DNA of 64,000 bases from Vanilla planifolia (lineage: Eukaryota; Streptophyta; Magnoliopsida; Asparagales; Orchidaceae), in assembly GCA_023846275.1 (NCBI GenBank), contig CM043877.1, positions 16,722,607 through 16,786,606 on the forward strand, written 5' to 3'. The number at the start of each line of letters is the position of its first letter. The stretch's first letter is position 1. Shown here one piece after another: positions 36,901-51,119 of the stretch. The position numbers were made by a program, and so were the translations under genes. Below the pieces are notes generated by a model that searched no databases, had not been told where the DNA came from, and saw only the letters and a list, made by a program, of their open reading frames with translations.

Positions 36901-38985
36901 AATGCTTAAGAGTAATAGAAACAAATCAAAAGGGTTTAGGATTTTGAAAAGAATCAAGAAATCAAGAAAAAAAGAAAGATGTGCTATAATAGTGTACGAA
37001 AGTATAAGAGTTGTTGTGATTATTACTAGAAAATAAAAAATGAAAAAGAAAGAGGATATTTGCTTAATTTAATTTTATCTTATACTTTTAACTATTGTTT
37101 GAGTCTATTTTTATTACTTGAATCATAGTTTGGTGAGTCTCTAATAAGACTTAAATTGAAATTTGGAGAAACTCAGTAGATTATGCTATGTTTATCATCT
37201 ATTTGATAACTTGACATACTATAAATTAGCTATAATGTATGGTATGCGATCCTAAAGATAGTATAGGAATGAAGGTCTGTTTACGATATGTTGAAGTCAA
37301 TGTATGGTGTTTTGAACTGGACATGTCATATATTATATAGACTATACAATGTGTGATTTAGAAGTCACTAATGGGGTGTCATACAATGTATTAAACTAGA
37401 TGTACCATATATTAGTCTTAACATAAGATATATTAGTTGAGAGACAATACAAGGGAGGTGAACATTTTACATGTTGGGGTGACTATATAGGGTTTTATAT
37501 TGCAAGTGTCATTTTTTTAACTATAAAACATATAAAATCAAGAAAAGCTAAGAATGCACATGGGTTTATAACTTATAATATGTAGATACTATAATAAAGA
37601 TAAAAAATTAAGATGTTAGTAATAAATCAGATAATGATAGAAGAGTGTGTAGAATATACTAAAATACTTAAATTAGTAATTTATTGACATATGATTACAA
37701 TTACAATAAACTAAGAGGAAGGGAAAGTTAGAAAAGGTATTCCCTTATCAAAATTAGGTGAAAAAATCTAACAACTATGATGTAAGAACATTATTATAAG
37801 TATATCCATGGTATACAATTTAGTTCCTTTTTATTTATATAATTTGGTAGCAATTGCATTGTGTTATATATATTTATGTGATATAATATTACTATGTACT
37901 ACCTTATTATGTTTTATTTTTTATTGACTCATTTTAGTTAATAATGCTTGGCATGTTGCATATGAATTTAGGATAAGATAGTTGATAACTATACATAATA
38001 AATAAGAAAAAGGAAGACAAATAGGTAGTTAATTAAATATAATATTTTTGTAACATGCAATATGGTTTGGAAAATATGTAATGATACAATTTTTGAAAAT
38101 TGAGTTCCCTTATGATATTATGTCAAAGTTACTAACACTTCATACAAGATGATAATTATTATTTTATTATTGATAGAGATTTATGAATATGATATTTAAT
38201 ATATTATAAAGTAGTGATAATGGTCATAAGAGAAATATGACCCCAATAATAAAAGATGATATGAAAAATAACTTTAATGCATACATAAGGATTGGAAATA
38301 ATAAATTAAATATTTAAATTTTTTCTTATTACAGTTTATCGATTGTGCCATTGAGCTCTTTTATTATATTATTCTTTCAGATAATGGTTATGCTAGCATA
38401 TTATGTTATTTTATTATCATATTGATTTATCTACCAATCACTTTAGAAGTCTTATTTAGTTCTTACATAATAGGGCATATGGCATACTTCCACATAATAT
38501 TGAGAGGGAGATCATAAGGAGATAGATGATAGTCACACTTATAGGGGGTGTTGATGATAGAGTCCATGGGGTGTGAATATGCTTACATGATATCTATAAG
38601 AATGCTATTTTGTATCATTGTGTTATATCTATGCATTGAGTTCATATGTTATACTTTATGGTTTATTGTAGTTTGTTTATACACTTCAAATGCTATTAAG
38701 TTGTTGGTGAATAATATAAGTTTTAAAATATGTTCATATATATATATATATTAAAAATATCAATGGTTATTATAATTTAAACTAGTTTAATTTAATACAT
38801 TCAGATTGGATATAAGCGAGGGTCCTAACCAAATAAAGAAACAATTTTCTCTTCAATAGAACCCTTTTGCTCTCAATTTTATGACTTTCATGGTATGTAT
38901 AACTTGCAAATAGTATAAAGTTATAGTTATGTTCATACTTAGCCCATTGTAAGCATGATTTTTTTTGTTTGAATTTCTAGCCAAG
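31000..38985. other. AT-rich DNA downstream of CPS, no gene seen
   Basis: No frame above 70 codons and no domain. A run of about 21 A lies at 31175-31195. Stretches at 32100-33100 and 33290-33400 have somewhat higher complexity and may be decayed LTR or internal retroelement sequence, but I cannot assign them. From 35200 to 38760 the text is rich in short 'tatgatata'/'atacaat' words without clear units. Confidence 0.45.
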
Positions 38986-38989
38986 ATTA

Positions 38990-39765
38990 TATGGTTTCAC
39001 ACTTAAACATGTGATAAACAATCTTTTAGAAGTCAACAAAGTTAGACTCCATGTTTGCATTCATGAAATGATGCTAGGTGGGAATAATTTTGTGTTGAAA
39101 TTTAATAATTTTTCCCACAAACCAATATTATGATTAATCATGTATGATCTTATGAAAGATAAGCACCCTCTCCAAAATAAGAATATCATATGCTACATAA
39201 GCTAACTAAGTTTAGACAATGTATAAACTTGATAGATTTAAGATACCTTGTTATCAAATTTATTGCATTATGAGTTTATTAATTTTTGTCTTAAACAAAG
39301 TAAAATCTAACATCAACTTCATCCTCTTAAAAACTATTTGGCCTTTATTTAGGAAGATAAACCTTTGAGAATATGAGTCAATAGTAATACTATCTTATAT
39401 TCCTATAGGCTTATCATATAAATCTTTTAACAAAATACCTTCCAAGATTAGTTCTGTGCATGCCATGTGCTTAGCCTCAATAATGAATAGAGCAAACAGT
39501 TGGTTGGAGCACTACTCTCCAACTAATATCACATCATCCAATCATAAACACATAAGTTATTAATAATCTCCTCCTATTAAGGTCACTAACATAATTTGAT
39601 AAGCTATTATTTTTATTTAATAAGAAACAAATATCTTTTGTACCCTTAAGATATCATAATATCCATTTCATTGCTTCCCAATGTAATTTTCTTAGTTGAG
39701 CTATGCATATTATAATAATATTGTCTAGTTTAATGTTTAAAATAAAAAATTAATAATAACATATA
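38990..39765 (-). mobile_element. Decayed Ty1/copia pol (end of RT and RNase H)
   Basis: Read on the minus strand with stops and shifts, the order is that of copia elements: AQLRKLHWEAMKW near 39690-39660, YLKGTKDICFLLN, then NNSLSNYVSDLNRRR, TYVFM, and SWRVVLQPTVCSIH (39505-39522), followed by a degraded EAKHMACTE-like stretch. No frame remains open. Neither LTR could be tied to it. Confidence 0.75.
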
Positions 39766-39769
39766 TCAT

Positions 39770-41355
39770 ATTACACATTGCATTTGCATAAGATACCTTT
39801 GTCATATATTTATAGTATGATTATTAACCTTGGACTCACACCTAAGTCATATTCCAAGCTTTATTTATAAGCATCTTTCAAAAATATAGCAATTTAAGTG
39901 TTTGAGTTTACGTGAGTCTCACCAATGACTTTTTTGTAGTCCAGTCTAGTCTGAGCCATTACGTTCATCAAAAGTCTCTCTTAAGCCACAATCACAACTC
40001 CCTAGATCTTTTAGGGTGCTAACTTATAGTTTAAGAGACAAATATGGTTACTCAATGTCTTACACAAATCAACCTAATGTCTTTCTCTAAGTTTCATATT
40101 GAGCCCTCCTATAATCATCTAAGGCTTTACCTAAGGACTTCTTTACACAAAAGCTATATTCCAAGAATGTACGAGACTCACCAAGAACTAATATAAATGT
40201 CTATGATCTAATCCTAGGTTTATAGTTAGAATTTTATTTCAAGCAATCAAGATCTAAAATCTAACTAAAACTTTTCTTATTTGGTCTACCTTCATTTAAT
40301 TCCATAATAAACCTTAACCATAAGCTATTCAAACTTAATACTGCTCCTAATTAATCATTTATGAGTCTCTAATAGAAATATAATCTGTAAGGATTTATCT
40401 CAAATTCATGATATTAGCTATCAATCTTAACTAACCAACTAAACTACACCTAATAAATCCCTAACTCTTGTAATCCTAAACAAATTCTTAATCAACCTAG
40501 TCTTCTTTCAAAGCTTCCAACCAAGCCTTATTTACTTCCTTAATTAAAAACTGACAACTTCACTTAAACTTAGAATCCATCTATGACTTTTCAAAGTCTA
40601 ACTTGAGCCTCTCCATGTTTTAACCAAACAATGTTGCTAGCTCTCCAAGCAAAACGAAGGCAAGGAAATGCTTCATCACAAGAATACTTAGGGTTTTTGG
40701 CTAAGTTCAGGCTTCTACCTAGTGTCCACTATCCAAATTTAGATTATATAACACAATTGAATTGGTTCTCATCTTCTTCACTTCTTTGTTCATAAGTACA
40801 AGTTTTTATTTCCAATCATAGTCCACATAAAAATTGAAATAAATCTTGTTCAAGCCATGACTTTAAATTCAACAAGCACACTTTCACAATGCAAACTAGA
40901 CTTTTCAAGTAACATGTATTAATATAGCAAGATATTTAGCAAATAGAAAAGATCCATAAATGTTTTATATAAGATTCAGATTCAACATTTATCTTAATAA
41001 CAAAATTAGCATTGCAATTCAACCTTTTATCATGGATTTGAATCATTAAATACATGCTAAGTCATGATAGCCAAAACATTAAAACAAGATTAATGAAATT
41101 TTAACGATACTATAATCATGGCAATATAATCATGCTAAGAAAATATATTTTTAATTCCCATGATTGCATATAGAATTCAAGAAAATTGCTAGATCTCAAC
41201 AAATCAGTGTTAAAAATCTAAACCATAATTTTCATGGATATTAGGAAAATATAGAAAATGCAATTCTATTTGATAACAATATGAATAATTCATTCAAGAA
41301 ATTAACCTAAACATGCTTTTAAATCAACCAATAATCTTGCTTAATGTAAATTTAT
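39770..41355. other. AT-rich DNA, no gene; possibly decayed LTR
   Basis: Pyrimidine-rich phrases with repeated 'ctaatc' and 'aacctta' words resemble aged LTR text. Without terminal motifs or target duplications I cannot define an element. Confidence 0.35.
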
Positions 41356-41509
41356 CATTTTTTTTGTTTTTTTTTATTTTTTTATAGAAAAATAACTTTC
41401 ATTACTTGAAGTTAGTATAGAATTGCATTATAAAACACGTGGAAATTGTTGGTCATGGGTGGCATGACATACGACAGCAGACTAAGGGACTTAAACACAC
41501 TTGTATGAA

Positions 41510-41523
41510 CCCCCCCCCCCCCC
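41510..41523. repeat. Run of 14 C
   Basis: An uninterrupted C homopolymer in AT-rich DNA. Its length may be unreliable. Confidence 0.9.
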
Positions 41524-43300
41524 AATAGATTGACATCATGCAATGACAAGAATGCATAAATTGAGCTATGATGTGCTTGTTTAATGTGATAACTAGGGAC
41601 ATATTATAATAGAACAAAGGAATATTGATTTGAAAATTAATATCCAATTTTTTATGAAGTATTAAATAAGCCTTTCTTTTACGTATAAGTGCTCAGATGA
41701 GTAATGCTCCAATGTCTTACTACTCTTGTGTTGGAACACCAGGTTATGATGTGTTGTTTTAGTAATAATTGAGTTTTCTAAGACTCAACAAGTGTGCACT
41801 ATGTTGTCATACCACTACAATGAGTAATTTAAGCAATAATAACTTTGAATGGATGCACAAAACCAAAGAGAGAATTATGATCGTTCAATGAGCCACAATT
41901 ATGAACAGTACCCAAAGAAGTGCTCATTCATTGTAACGAACCATTATCATTATAATGTGAAAGAAGCAAGAGAGAATAATACCAACCAGATATGATAGTG
42001 GAGTGAAGTGAAAACCATCCTTGATTAAAGGTGAGACTGGATGAACATTACCTCACATTTTGACTTCGTATAAGTATGATTATTGATAGTAACAACCTTG
42101 ACATAGTATGTTGAGTTAACAATTAGAATAATTCAAAAGCATATGAGTATGATGTTGGTTATCATATTAAATGTATTAAAAACCATCTAAATTTTGAAGT
42201 TGTGTATAATCATCATTACAGAATTTCTCTTATATGATTTGATTGTGAACTTTGTATGAAGTATGAAAATAAGGAATGCCAAAGTTTTTTTAACTAAATT
42301 AGAGCTCTTATGTGTTTAGGAAGTTGATGAGATTTTCATTGGTGTGCCTATTTTGATGAATGATTTTCATGATTCTTCAATGTTCTTTATGGGTACTTAT
42401 AATCATTCTAAAAGTTTCCTTACAATCCATCTCAATAATTGCCTATATGATATTATGCTTCAAACACCAGTAGATAAATTTTCTAATGTTCTAAAAAGTT
42501 GCTACTATAATAGAAATTGGACATACTATTTTAGTTAAAGTATAGATAGGTTTACCTTGGTGTTGTCTCATGATCACCTTAATAAAAGTGGCACAGAGTG
42601 TTTACATATATGAATGTTATTTTTAACTTGATTGATGGAAGGTGGAATCCAATGGATCTTATTAATTCATTTCACAACCATTTTAATATATGATGAATGC
42701 AATTCCATTTGAGTAAGCAATGTATAATGGTGTCCAATCTATAGCATTGGAAAGCACTTGAAAGTATTAAGACATTGAGAGTTTATGTTGTATATGATAC
42801 CTAGCATTGAAGCTTTTACAATCTCATATAATCTTTTGTTTTTAGCCCTCCAAATGTTCCAAGCATATTAAGAGGGGAACAAATTGCATTACTTTGTGAT
42901 AAGCTTGACTATCCAAAGTAGTTTTCCATCATTTATGGAGAAGAGCATTGATTGGTTGTTTCATTTGAATTTTAATCTTAAAAGCTTGAGAATAGAAGTT
43001 ATAGGTTTCTTAATCGAGATAACAATCTAAAAATGCATGGTTAATTGTGTTCTCATTAGTAGAAGGAGGACATTTAGAATCTAGATGAATGTTCAGTTGT
43101 TTTAACTATCTAACTACCAAAGTAGCATTAACATCTTAGTTGTGTATTTTTCATCCCAAATCCTCTTCCAAGTTTTGCTCACAAAAGCTTTTTTCCTAAT
43201 AACATTCTTCTCTAATTTTAGGATAAATTGTTCATCCTAACTTACTTTCCAATATGTTTTACCAATTATTATTGATCTAAATATTAAGACATCTATGAAA

Positions 43301-43305
43301 GCTCT
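43301..43305. repeat. 5-bp target duplication of solo LTR 2, left
   Basis: GCTCT, identical to 45696-45700. Confidence 0.9.
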
Positions 43306-45695
43306 TGTAACAGTCCTAATTTTCTCTTATTTGTACTTTTATATTTTTTATAGAAAGAGCTCTTTGAGACGAGTCCAACGGTGGTAAGTTTGTAATTTTT
43401 GGAATTTTGGATAATTAGTTATGAATTTTTAAAGTTTTGGATATATTTGTAATTTCAGGATTTCAGATCCGGGATATATCTGCAATTTAGGATTTCCGAT
43501 TTAGTTTAAAATCGGATGGCGGAAGGTAGATTTGTAATTTGGAAAAGTTCAGGGGGTGTTCTGCAAAAAAATCACGAACGTGTCGGTACAAGGCGAAATC
43601 AACACATACGTGTCCAGTCCGGGTGAATTAATCCCCTTAAATACAGAAGCGGTTTGGAAAAGTTTTAGCGATTGCGAAAAGCTGCCGGAAATTTAACGGA
43701 AGCTCGGAAGCTCGCCGGAAAAACTGCGGCAAGGTAAGATGGTTCGTTTTATTTTGCTGTATTAGGGTTCTGTTGAGTGGGGGGAGAGTAAGAGAGGCCG
43801 GCCGAATGTTTATTTTCGGCCGGAGACGTAGTGGGTTGCCGAAGGAGTGGCCGGAGTTGTCGGCCGCGAGATGCGGAATATTTTTCCGGCAAATTGGTCG
43901 TCGAGGAGTGCGAAAGAAGTCGAAAGGAGCTTGGTAATTCCGGAGAGGGATTCGGGGAAAAGAGAAATTTACCGTGGAAGCGGCTAGAAGCCGCCGGACG
44001 CGAGCGGCGGCGAGGAGAGAGGGAAGCAGCGACGGGTGAGAAACAGGGATGATCCTGTTTGAACCGGTTCGGGTTAACCGAACCGGAAGGCGCCCGGTTC
44101 GGGCTGAGGCGAAGGAGAGAGAGAGGGAGAGAGGAGCGGTTCAGTCGGCTGAACCGCGGAGCTGAACCGCACGCCGGTTCAGCGGAGGTGCGGTCCAGGC
44201 GCGGCGAGAAACAAGAGAAAAATTTGGATTTTTGGGGATTTCGGGAAGTGTTTGGCAGGGCTTTTAGAAAGCTTTCTGCACGCGCGGTCGAGCGGGCGGT
44301 CCAGCGGGCGGTTCAGTGCCGCGTAAGCCCATTTTTTTGAATTATTTTGGGGTGTGTTTGGGAAAGCTTTAAGAAAGCTGTTTTTGTGACTTAAAACCTT
44401 TTTATTTATTTTAATTATTTTGCACATGTAACCTTGTAGGGACTCCAGAAATTGAGAATAGAGGTCCTGCAATAATAGATCCAGGTAGATAAATTCGTAA
44501 CCTGTGATATAGCACAATAGTATTTATTTATATTTCGATACATGGTTTCTTACGGGCTGCATTACAGTTTTTCTTTACATGACTTTTATCTCATGGCTTG
44601 ATATATGTTTTATGGTGTTATTTTCTGATTGAACTGAAAGCATAAAAGATGATAAAAAGGAAATTGAAACAAAAAGCATAATATGAGATAAAATATAATT
44701 GGTTGGACATATTGATATGGTTTTGGCATATTTATCACATGTGTGACATGGTTGGAAAATAAAAATCGAAAATTGGATTCCTGGAGACATTATCCTCACC
44801 ACTAGGCCTAGCGGATGAGATCGCAGGGTATCGATCTTCGGATCAGATATCTGCCTAGTGTGTATATGTACCATGACCTCCATATATATTGATGACACCA
44901 GGCCTAGCGGATGTGATCGCAGGGTATCAGTACTATACCTGCCTGGTGGCACTAGGCCTAGCGGATGAGATCGCAGGGTATCGGTCTTCGGATCAGATAT
45001 CTGCCTAGTGTTATGTACTGGATGGATGCCGGCTGGAGGGTCATTTGATATGATGATTGGATCCAGAGGATAATGATTCAGAAGGGAATCGGGCCCAGTA
45101 AGTATATAACATATAAAATAATGAAAATGGAAATTTGGTATACATGTTTATCTGGTTTACTTTTGATACTGCATGACATTTGATAAGAAGGTATTCATAT
45201 GGTTTATTTTTCACCGCTTATGAGATGGATTTTGTTTTATCATGTTTCACGGCTTGTTTTTTATATCTGGAGATTTATTTTACTTGGTTACATAATGGAT
45301 TTATCTGCTGAGATATATATGTCTCATTAGTGCTTTATCACAGGTCATGTATCCACTACACCGAGAGCTGGAGATTATAATAGTACAGGAGAGGACTATA
45401 CTCCTGACATGTGAGAGGGGATAGATTTATGGTGGGAGTGGATTTGGTTTCATTTTGGTACTTCAGTTTTGTGGTTTATTGTATATATATATACAGTTTA
45501 ATATACACATGTTTTCATTTCAGCTCCATGGTATGGATATGGTTAAAATGTTTTAAAAAAATATACCAGATTGGTTCGAGGGTTAGAATTGTCTCACCGT
45601 CGGGTCCCCACCTAGGCATGGTTTGTCCTCACTCGAGATTATTTCTTATGCAGCATCCTTAATTTACTGTAGTTGGTAAGGTGGGGTGCCTGACA
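43306..45695 (+). mobile_element. Solo LTR 2 (2390 bp)
   Basis: Starts TGTAACAGTCC, ends GGGGTGCCTGACA, and is flanked by GCTCT on both sides; there is no internal gag or pol. A GC-rich middle (about 43640-44330) contains purine-rich open frames (43831-44052, 44059-44340) without any domain. A tandem repeat lies at 44796-45014. It matches solo LTR 3 (60535-62613, opposite strand) at the start (AGAGCTCTTTGAGACGAGTC), in the repeat (ATCAGATATCTG) and in the tail. It is a Ty3/gypsy-type LTR by length, termini and 5-bp duplication. It interrupts the old LINE. Confidence 0.93.
44796..45014. repeat. Tandem repeat in solo LTR 2, three units
   Basis: Three units of about 60-75 bp with the core CTAGCGGATGAGATCGCAGG and, in units 1 and 3, CTTCGGATCAGATATCTGCC. 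The ends of each unit form CACTAGGC/GCCTAGTG inverted words, so each unit could fold into a hairpin. Confidence 0.85.
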
Positions 45696-45700
45696 GCTCT
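45696..45700. repeat. 5-bp target duplication of solo LTR 2, right
   Basis: GCTCT directly after the terminal TGACA. Confidence 0.9.
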
Positions 45701-47959
45701 AGTCCTTTCTAAGTTTTTCTAAGTGTCCAACTTTTTGGTCATGTGTTTTCTATGCTCCAGTTTTGGCCTTGTTTATTTAACACAAAGACTACTCATATAA
45801 CAATTTTCAATTTCTTTTGACTGAGTAACCAATATTATTTCATTAAGATTCTTGATAATTAATCCATTTCTTTAATAAAAGCATAAAGTTTGTCCCATTT
45901 ACTCTAGTGATGTTTGCAACTATCCTTATACTCCCCACATAAGAAAGTTAATGGTCTACTCCAATCTATTTATGACTTGCTTTGGGAATGTACTATCATC
46001 AAAGCATAAGAAGGGATTGAATTTAATACTTGCTTAAATGGAATTAGTCTTCCTTCTTTTGACAAGAGTTTTTTCTTCCATCCTATTATTTTGTTTCTGT
46101 AAATTTTCAATCAGTTGGTAAAAGTATTTGGACTTCTTCTTATGGTTAAAAATTGTGCATCAAGTGATGCCATGAAGCCTATCTTAAAACTTTAAACCTT
46201 GTCAATCTTATTAACTATAATAGATTTCATATTGTTTGCTATATAGAACTTAGATTTTTAAGAATTTATCTACAAACCTATTGATTGCTAAAATTTATCC
46301 AAGAAGTTGCAAGTTGCTTTAATGATTCTTAAGTCTTCCCTATTGAACACAATAATGTTATCTGCATAACTAAGATATGTGATAAATAAGAGGCCTAGAG
46401 TAGTAGCACATTACATTACTTTCCTCTACAATTAACTTTTGAAAGATCTACTAAAAGCTTTTGTTGCAATAATAAATAGTAGTGGAGAAATTGGATTTTC
46501 TTATTAAAAGCCTCTTGATTATTGAAAAATGCTATTAGAAGAAACATTTATTATAATTAACAACTAAGTATTGTTGATGATATTTGTAATCAATCCTATA
46601 AACTTGTGGGAGAATTGAAATCTTTCCAAGACCTTTATCAAGAATTCCCACAAGATACTATCCAAAGTATTCTTAGTATCTTATTTGATTATATAGTTTC
46701 CCCACAAAAGTTTTTTATGAATTGACTTCATGAACTCTTGTATAATTAGAATATTATCTAAAACTTCTCTTTATTTAATGAAGGTTGATTATTGGGAAAA
46801 TAATATTTGGAAGGATTGATTGCAATTTCTTGACTAGAAGTTTGAAAAAACATTTGGTCACAGAATTGCTCACACATATTGGTTTAAATTCTTGAAATTT
46901 AATATGGTTGTCAAAGTTTGGTATGAGGGCTTGATTTTTCTCCTACCTTTTTGGAATTTGATGACTAGTTATGAAAACTTGTCCTATCTCGAGTGGGTAT
47001 TGTGTTATAATATGCTAATGTTTAGTGAAGAAAATGTCATTAAAATCATCTAGTCTTGGTGCATTATCTATGTCAAGTTGAAATATCACTTGGTTTATGT
47101 CTTCTATATCTTTTTTCTGTTAACAAAAATTTATTTTTTACATTCAAAATTATATGTGGGACGTTGCTTAAGATTTCGTCTTTGATTTCTTAAAGAGTAG
47201 GGAATAGAAAAACTCCATTGCTCCTTTTTTATCTTCTTCTATCTAGATAACTAAAATCATGAGTGACATCCATGGATGGGATTAAGTAACCCTTCGAAGA
47301 AGCATTGACATTGTCCCAACCAACTAACCAAGGATTATTTTTATTTGTGCTAGTTGATTTTATAGTTTTTTCTTTTGAGCTCTAATGCACTTAACATATG
47401 TAAATATACAAAAATGGTAACCTAATACCCTAGTCCCTTATCTAGATGTGAAACAATTGATCCTCATCTTGAACTTCATCACATTAGACCTTGTCATTCC
47501 TTAAAGCTCATACTTTATTGGTTGAGATTCCTATGTAATGTGGGAAACCTATCTTTGTTGTAAACATTTGTAGTTTTTTACATCAGCCATTAGTTCGAAC
47601 AATAATATTAATGCTATGTTATGAGATGTGATAATATGTTTAAGGCAAACCATTGATTTCTTATTCAATGGCCTTCTAGTGTTCCATTTAGTAGGTTATT
47701 CATTAATTGTTACGTGATTAACAATCTATATAAATCTAGTGATTATATAGTTCCCTTTTAGATTGGCACATCTCTTAATTCATTTCTTAGCTTTTGTTCT
47801 AAATCTTCATGTTTGTACTACGATGAAGTCATCTTGATCTAATAATATTAACCTGGAGTTTATCACCTTCTCATGAAATTCCATGCCAAATTCGTTTAAC
47901 TTTTTCAAGTCTAGCATTCCCTTTTTTATTTGTTATTTTTTCATTTTATTTATTTCTAA

Positions 47960-50085
47960 ATCAAACATTGAAACATTATTTTAGAGCTTCACTTTCTCCC
48001 TTAAATCACATGAATTCATTTGATAGTCATGTTGATTTGGGGTTATTAGAATTACCACTCAAATTGAGTATTTGATTAAATAAGCTTTGGTTCTTTAGCT
48101 TCTTGATATGAATTTCTTATTTCTATAGATTCAAATCATCTTTTTTTTATTCAAATTAAAAGAGGACAATACTTTTATAAAAATCAATCCAAGTTTCTAT
48201 TAAACACCAATAGATAGTCTAATGATTGTTTGATGACTACCAAATGGTCTGATAGAAGGAATAAACTATCTAATGGTGACCTCAGTAGAGAATAAAATGT
48301 GGATCAAATAGTCTAATAACTTGGATTAGATAGACTATTGGGCCAATAGATTATCTAATCAATGGTAAAATGGTTTGAGTCCTTAAGTCAAGAGTGATCC
48401 AATCATTGTAATCTAAGTTTGGTAAACATTGTAGTAGATGTAAAAACAAATATAAGAATGGTAAAATAGCATTCAAATATACATGAAATAAAAAAATATT
48501 AAAATTAAAATGTGCATAATTTAAATGAATAAGAAAAATAACATAAAAATGAGAGGCTGCTACTATGATAATTTAGGTAGGCATGCTACTCAATTGCATA
48601 TGGATTTTCTTATTTATTAATGAAAAACAAATATGCCTTTTTCATATAATGTGGACGGAAACTCATTGTTTGAGTTATGCTGATGAGATGGTTTGATTGA
48701 GCACTAATTTGATGAATTTGTATGTTATTACCTTTATATTTATTTTTGGCTTTCATATTTCTTATGAGAAAAGCATACATTTCATGATTACATGGATAAG
48801 GGAAAAATATGTTGGTAAAATAAAGGTACAAATGGGATTTTCTTGGAAAATAGTTAACTACAACATGATCATAGTTCTTATTATCCAAGAATATTGGCCT
48901 ATAAAATGGAAAATCTTTTATAATAAAGATAAAAGCTTCAGATGTACTTAGTATATGGCATTTGTGCCCTAAGAAGGGCTTACATTGGAATAGGTATTGG
49001 TCTAATGAGATTGCACTTATATTTAGGAATAATGTGATAGATAGCCAAAGGAACTATTAAGAGGAAATTAGATCATACAGTGAATAAAAAATCATACTAA
49101 TTACAAATAATCTTAAAAAATAAAGGACCATAAGGAAACTAAATTGATAATAATGGTTCATAAATAATAAAAAGTATTGCATGAAATGGCATATTTTTTT
49201 TTATCACATTTACTATAATGATTACCTATTGATAAAGACTTGACTTGCAACATAACCCCTAAATTGTATTACCATGCACATATGATTTTGCAACCTTTGG
49301 TTATTAAGCCTATGATGATGGTTGAGCCTATTTTCAACCAACGTTTTAGAGGATGCACATCATAAGGCTCTAAGAGAGTAGTGAGTTGAGTTGGATACTT
49401 GAGATAATTACTAGCTTAAAACTAGTTTGTAGGAAAGATGTAAGAGATTTGAAATATTTGAATTTAATGTTATAATGAGTGATTGTTGAAACAACATATT
49501 TCAATAGTGTTTCTTTTTTTTAATTATGACAACTAATATTAAAATTTCATATTTAATTAATTTATTTATTTTTAATAATATTGGTTTAGATATTTAAAAT
49601 ATTTGGATTCTTTTTTGTTATGATTATATATGTGACATTATGGCACTAAGCAAGAGATTTAAAAGCATAGATTCCTTAAAATTAGTGTTTAAAAAAACAA
49701 ATAAAGGAAAATTTTATCTAGTTATGGTATGAGCATCACAAGGTAGCATTAGCTCATGTTAGATTATCATTAGAAAGAGATTCAATAAAGGTGACAACCT
49801 ATGTAACAAAATAAGTAAAAGTATATAACATGGGATAATAACTTAAAAAAAGTGACAACCTAAGCCATGTGAGCTAGGTACACTATCATAATAAAATACA
49901 CACATACACACTTATTTTATGATATTCACATTATCATTATATGATTTGCATACATGCAATTACATTGTTATGAAATATAATGGATTCTAGGAATCCTGAT
50001 CCCCACAATGAGGGAGCAACTAGCACACATAATGAATTGATGTAGGAGGAGACATCCTAAGAGGAAAGGGATAAAGTAAAATGAG
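47960..50085. other. AT-rich DNA, no gene; short repeated words
   Basis: At 48170-48400 variants of 'gtctaatga', 'gatagactat' and 'atcaaatagtctaat' recur, a style also seen at 56290-56650 in complement. It may be old copia LTR. Small frames at 48610-48951 have no domain. Confidence 0.35.
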
Positions 50086-50090
50086 AAATG

Positions 50091-50330
50091 TTGGACCCAT
50101 GACTTGTGCATTTTGATGATAGTAAAAACAAGCCCTTTTTTTTCTATTAATCTAGTCTATAAGATGTTGTGAACAATGAATGGATGCTTGAAGAAGTGAA
50201 AAAGCAAGAGTAATCCACAAGTGAAAAGTTATGATTATTGTCATTGCTCAACTTTCAAATGTTGGACCCAAAGGACCTTACTCTTGGTGAGATGGCTTCG
50301 CATCTAGAGCTCATTTTCTATAATTGAATT
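50091..50330 (+). mobile_element. Possible start of a decayed copia LTR
   Basis: TGTTGGACCCATGACTTGTG followed by 'cattttgatgatag' resembles the 5' end of plant copia LTRs (SIRE/Maximus type). A second TGTTGGACCC lies near 50264. No matching end or duplication was proven; a copia-like LTR end and PBS occur at 54.05 kb. Confidence 0.4.
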
Positions 50331-50734
50331 TGATTAGCATTATTAAAATTTTTAGTTATTACTATGTTGAATGTAGGATTCCATACGTGCATCTAATGTA
50401 TGTTTTCATTTTATAACTTTGATTCGTGAAGTAAGATCAAAGAAGAAATACTAGGTAAAATCAAGATCTTAAGCTCTAAATACTTAAAAGACTATTTGGA
50501 ATAAAACTTATATATGTGTATCTTGAATCACCCTAAACATAAATTTGTACTCATAATCTGCTCAGTGATCATATTGAATGATGTCATTCATTATACTAAT
50601 GCGATTTGCCTCTTTCTCTATGTCTTATTACAAATTCTAGTTGTGATTGCATGTCATATATGTGAGATGGTCTCATCATATTGGTTTATACTCATCTTCA
50701 ATGTAGGGAGAAAATGTTTTGCTTTATTATACAT

Positions 50735-51117
50735 GATATAATAAGCTATCAACCAAGTATAAGGCCAATTTATGCTTTATATGCTCAATAAAACTTAGGT
50801 ATTATATAATACAAAGAGTTCTGTCATATTTGTACAATCCATTCCTTTCATAGAACCTTAAAATAACTAAAGTAAAACTAATGTTAAATTGGTGTCATAC
50901 AAGAATAATCATAATGTAGAATATAATATAAATTAATTGGTATATCTTCATACAATTGTATTGTTAATATCATACTTAACTTGCAACCCTCTAAGAAAAT
51001 ATATTAAAGAAATACTTTTGCACTAATAATTCCACTATCATACTAATAAGAAGTATCCAAAAACCTATGAACGATGTATTTTATGAATAAATTCATCACA
51101 CACTTGCGATCTACTTA
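50735..51117 (+). repeat. Direct repeat D, copy A left part
   Basis: Parallels 54520-54830: 'accaagtat', 'tatgct..atatgct', 'aaacttaggtat', 'attccttt.cata.aaccttaaaata', 'gatctacttatt'. It is continued after the plastid insertion at about 53023-53110. Confidence 0.6.
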
Positions 51118-51119
51118 TT

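Larger units (their letters stand above)
41357..47950 (-). mobile_element. Old decayed L1-type LINE, split by solo LTR 2
   Basis: A T-rich tract (41357-41385) followed by the complement of a plant LINE tail marks the 3' end. Higher coordinates, read on the minus strand through many stops, give in reverse order zf-RVT remains (CPPSTNENTINHAFLDC near 43070-43020), then beyond solo LTR 2 an RT with YADN in place of Y/FADD (46356-46373), and the finger region (ALIPNFDNHIKFQEFKPI near 46950-46890). Preceding endonuclease text is barely recognisable. Net length is about 4.2 kb, so it is truncated or deleted at the 5' end. The 5' limit is approximate. Confidence 0.75.

Noticed and set aside
43831-44340. 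Arg/Glu-rich + strand frames
   Set aside because: They lie in the GC-rich purine-biased middle of solo LTR 2 and show no domain; composition explains them.
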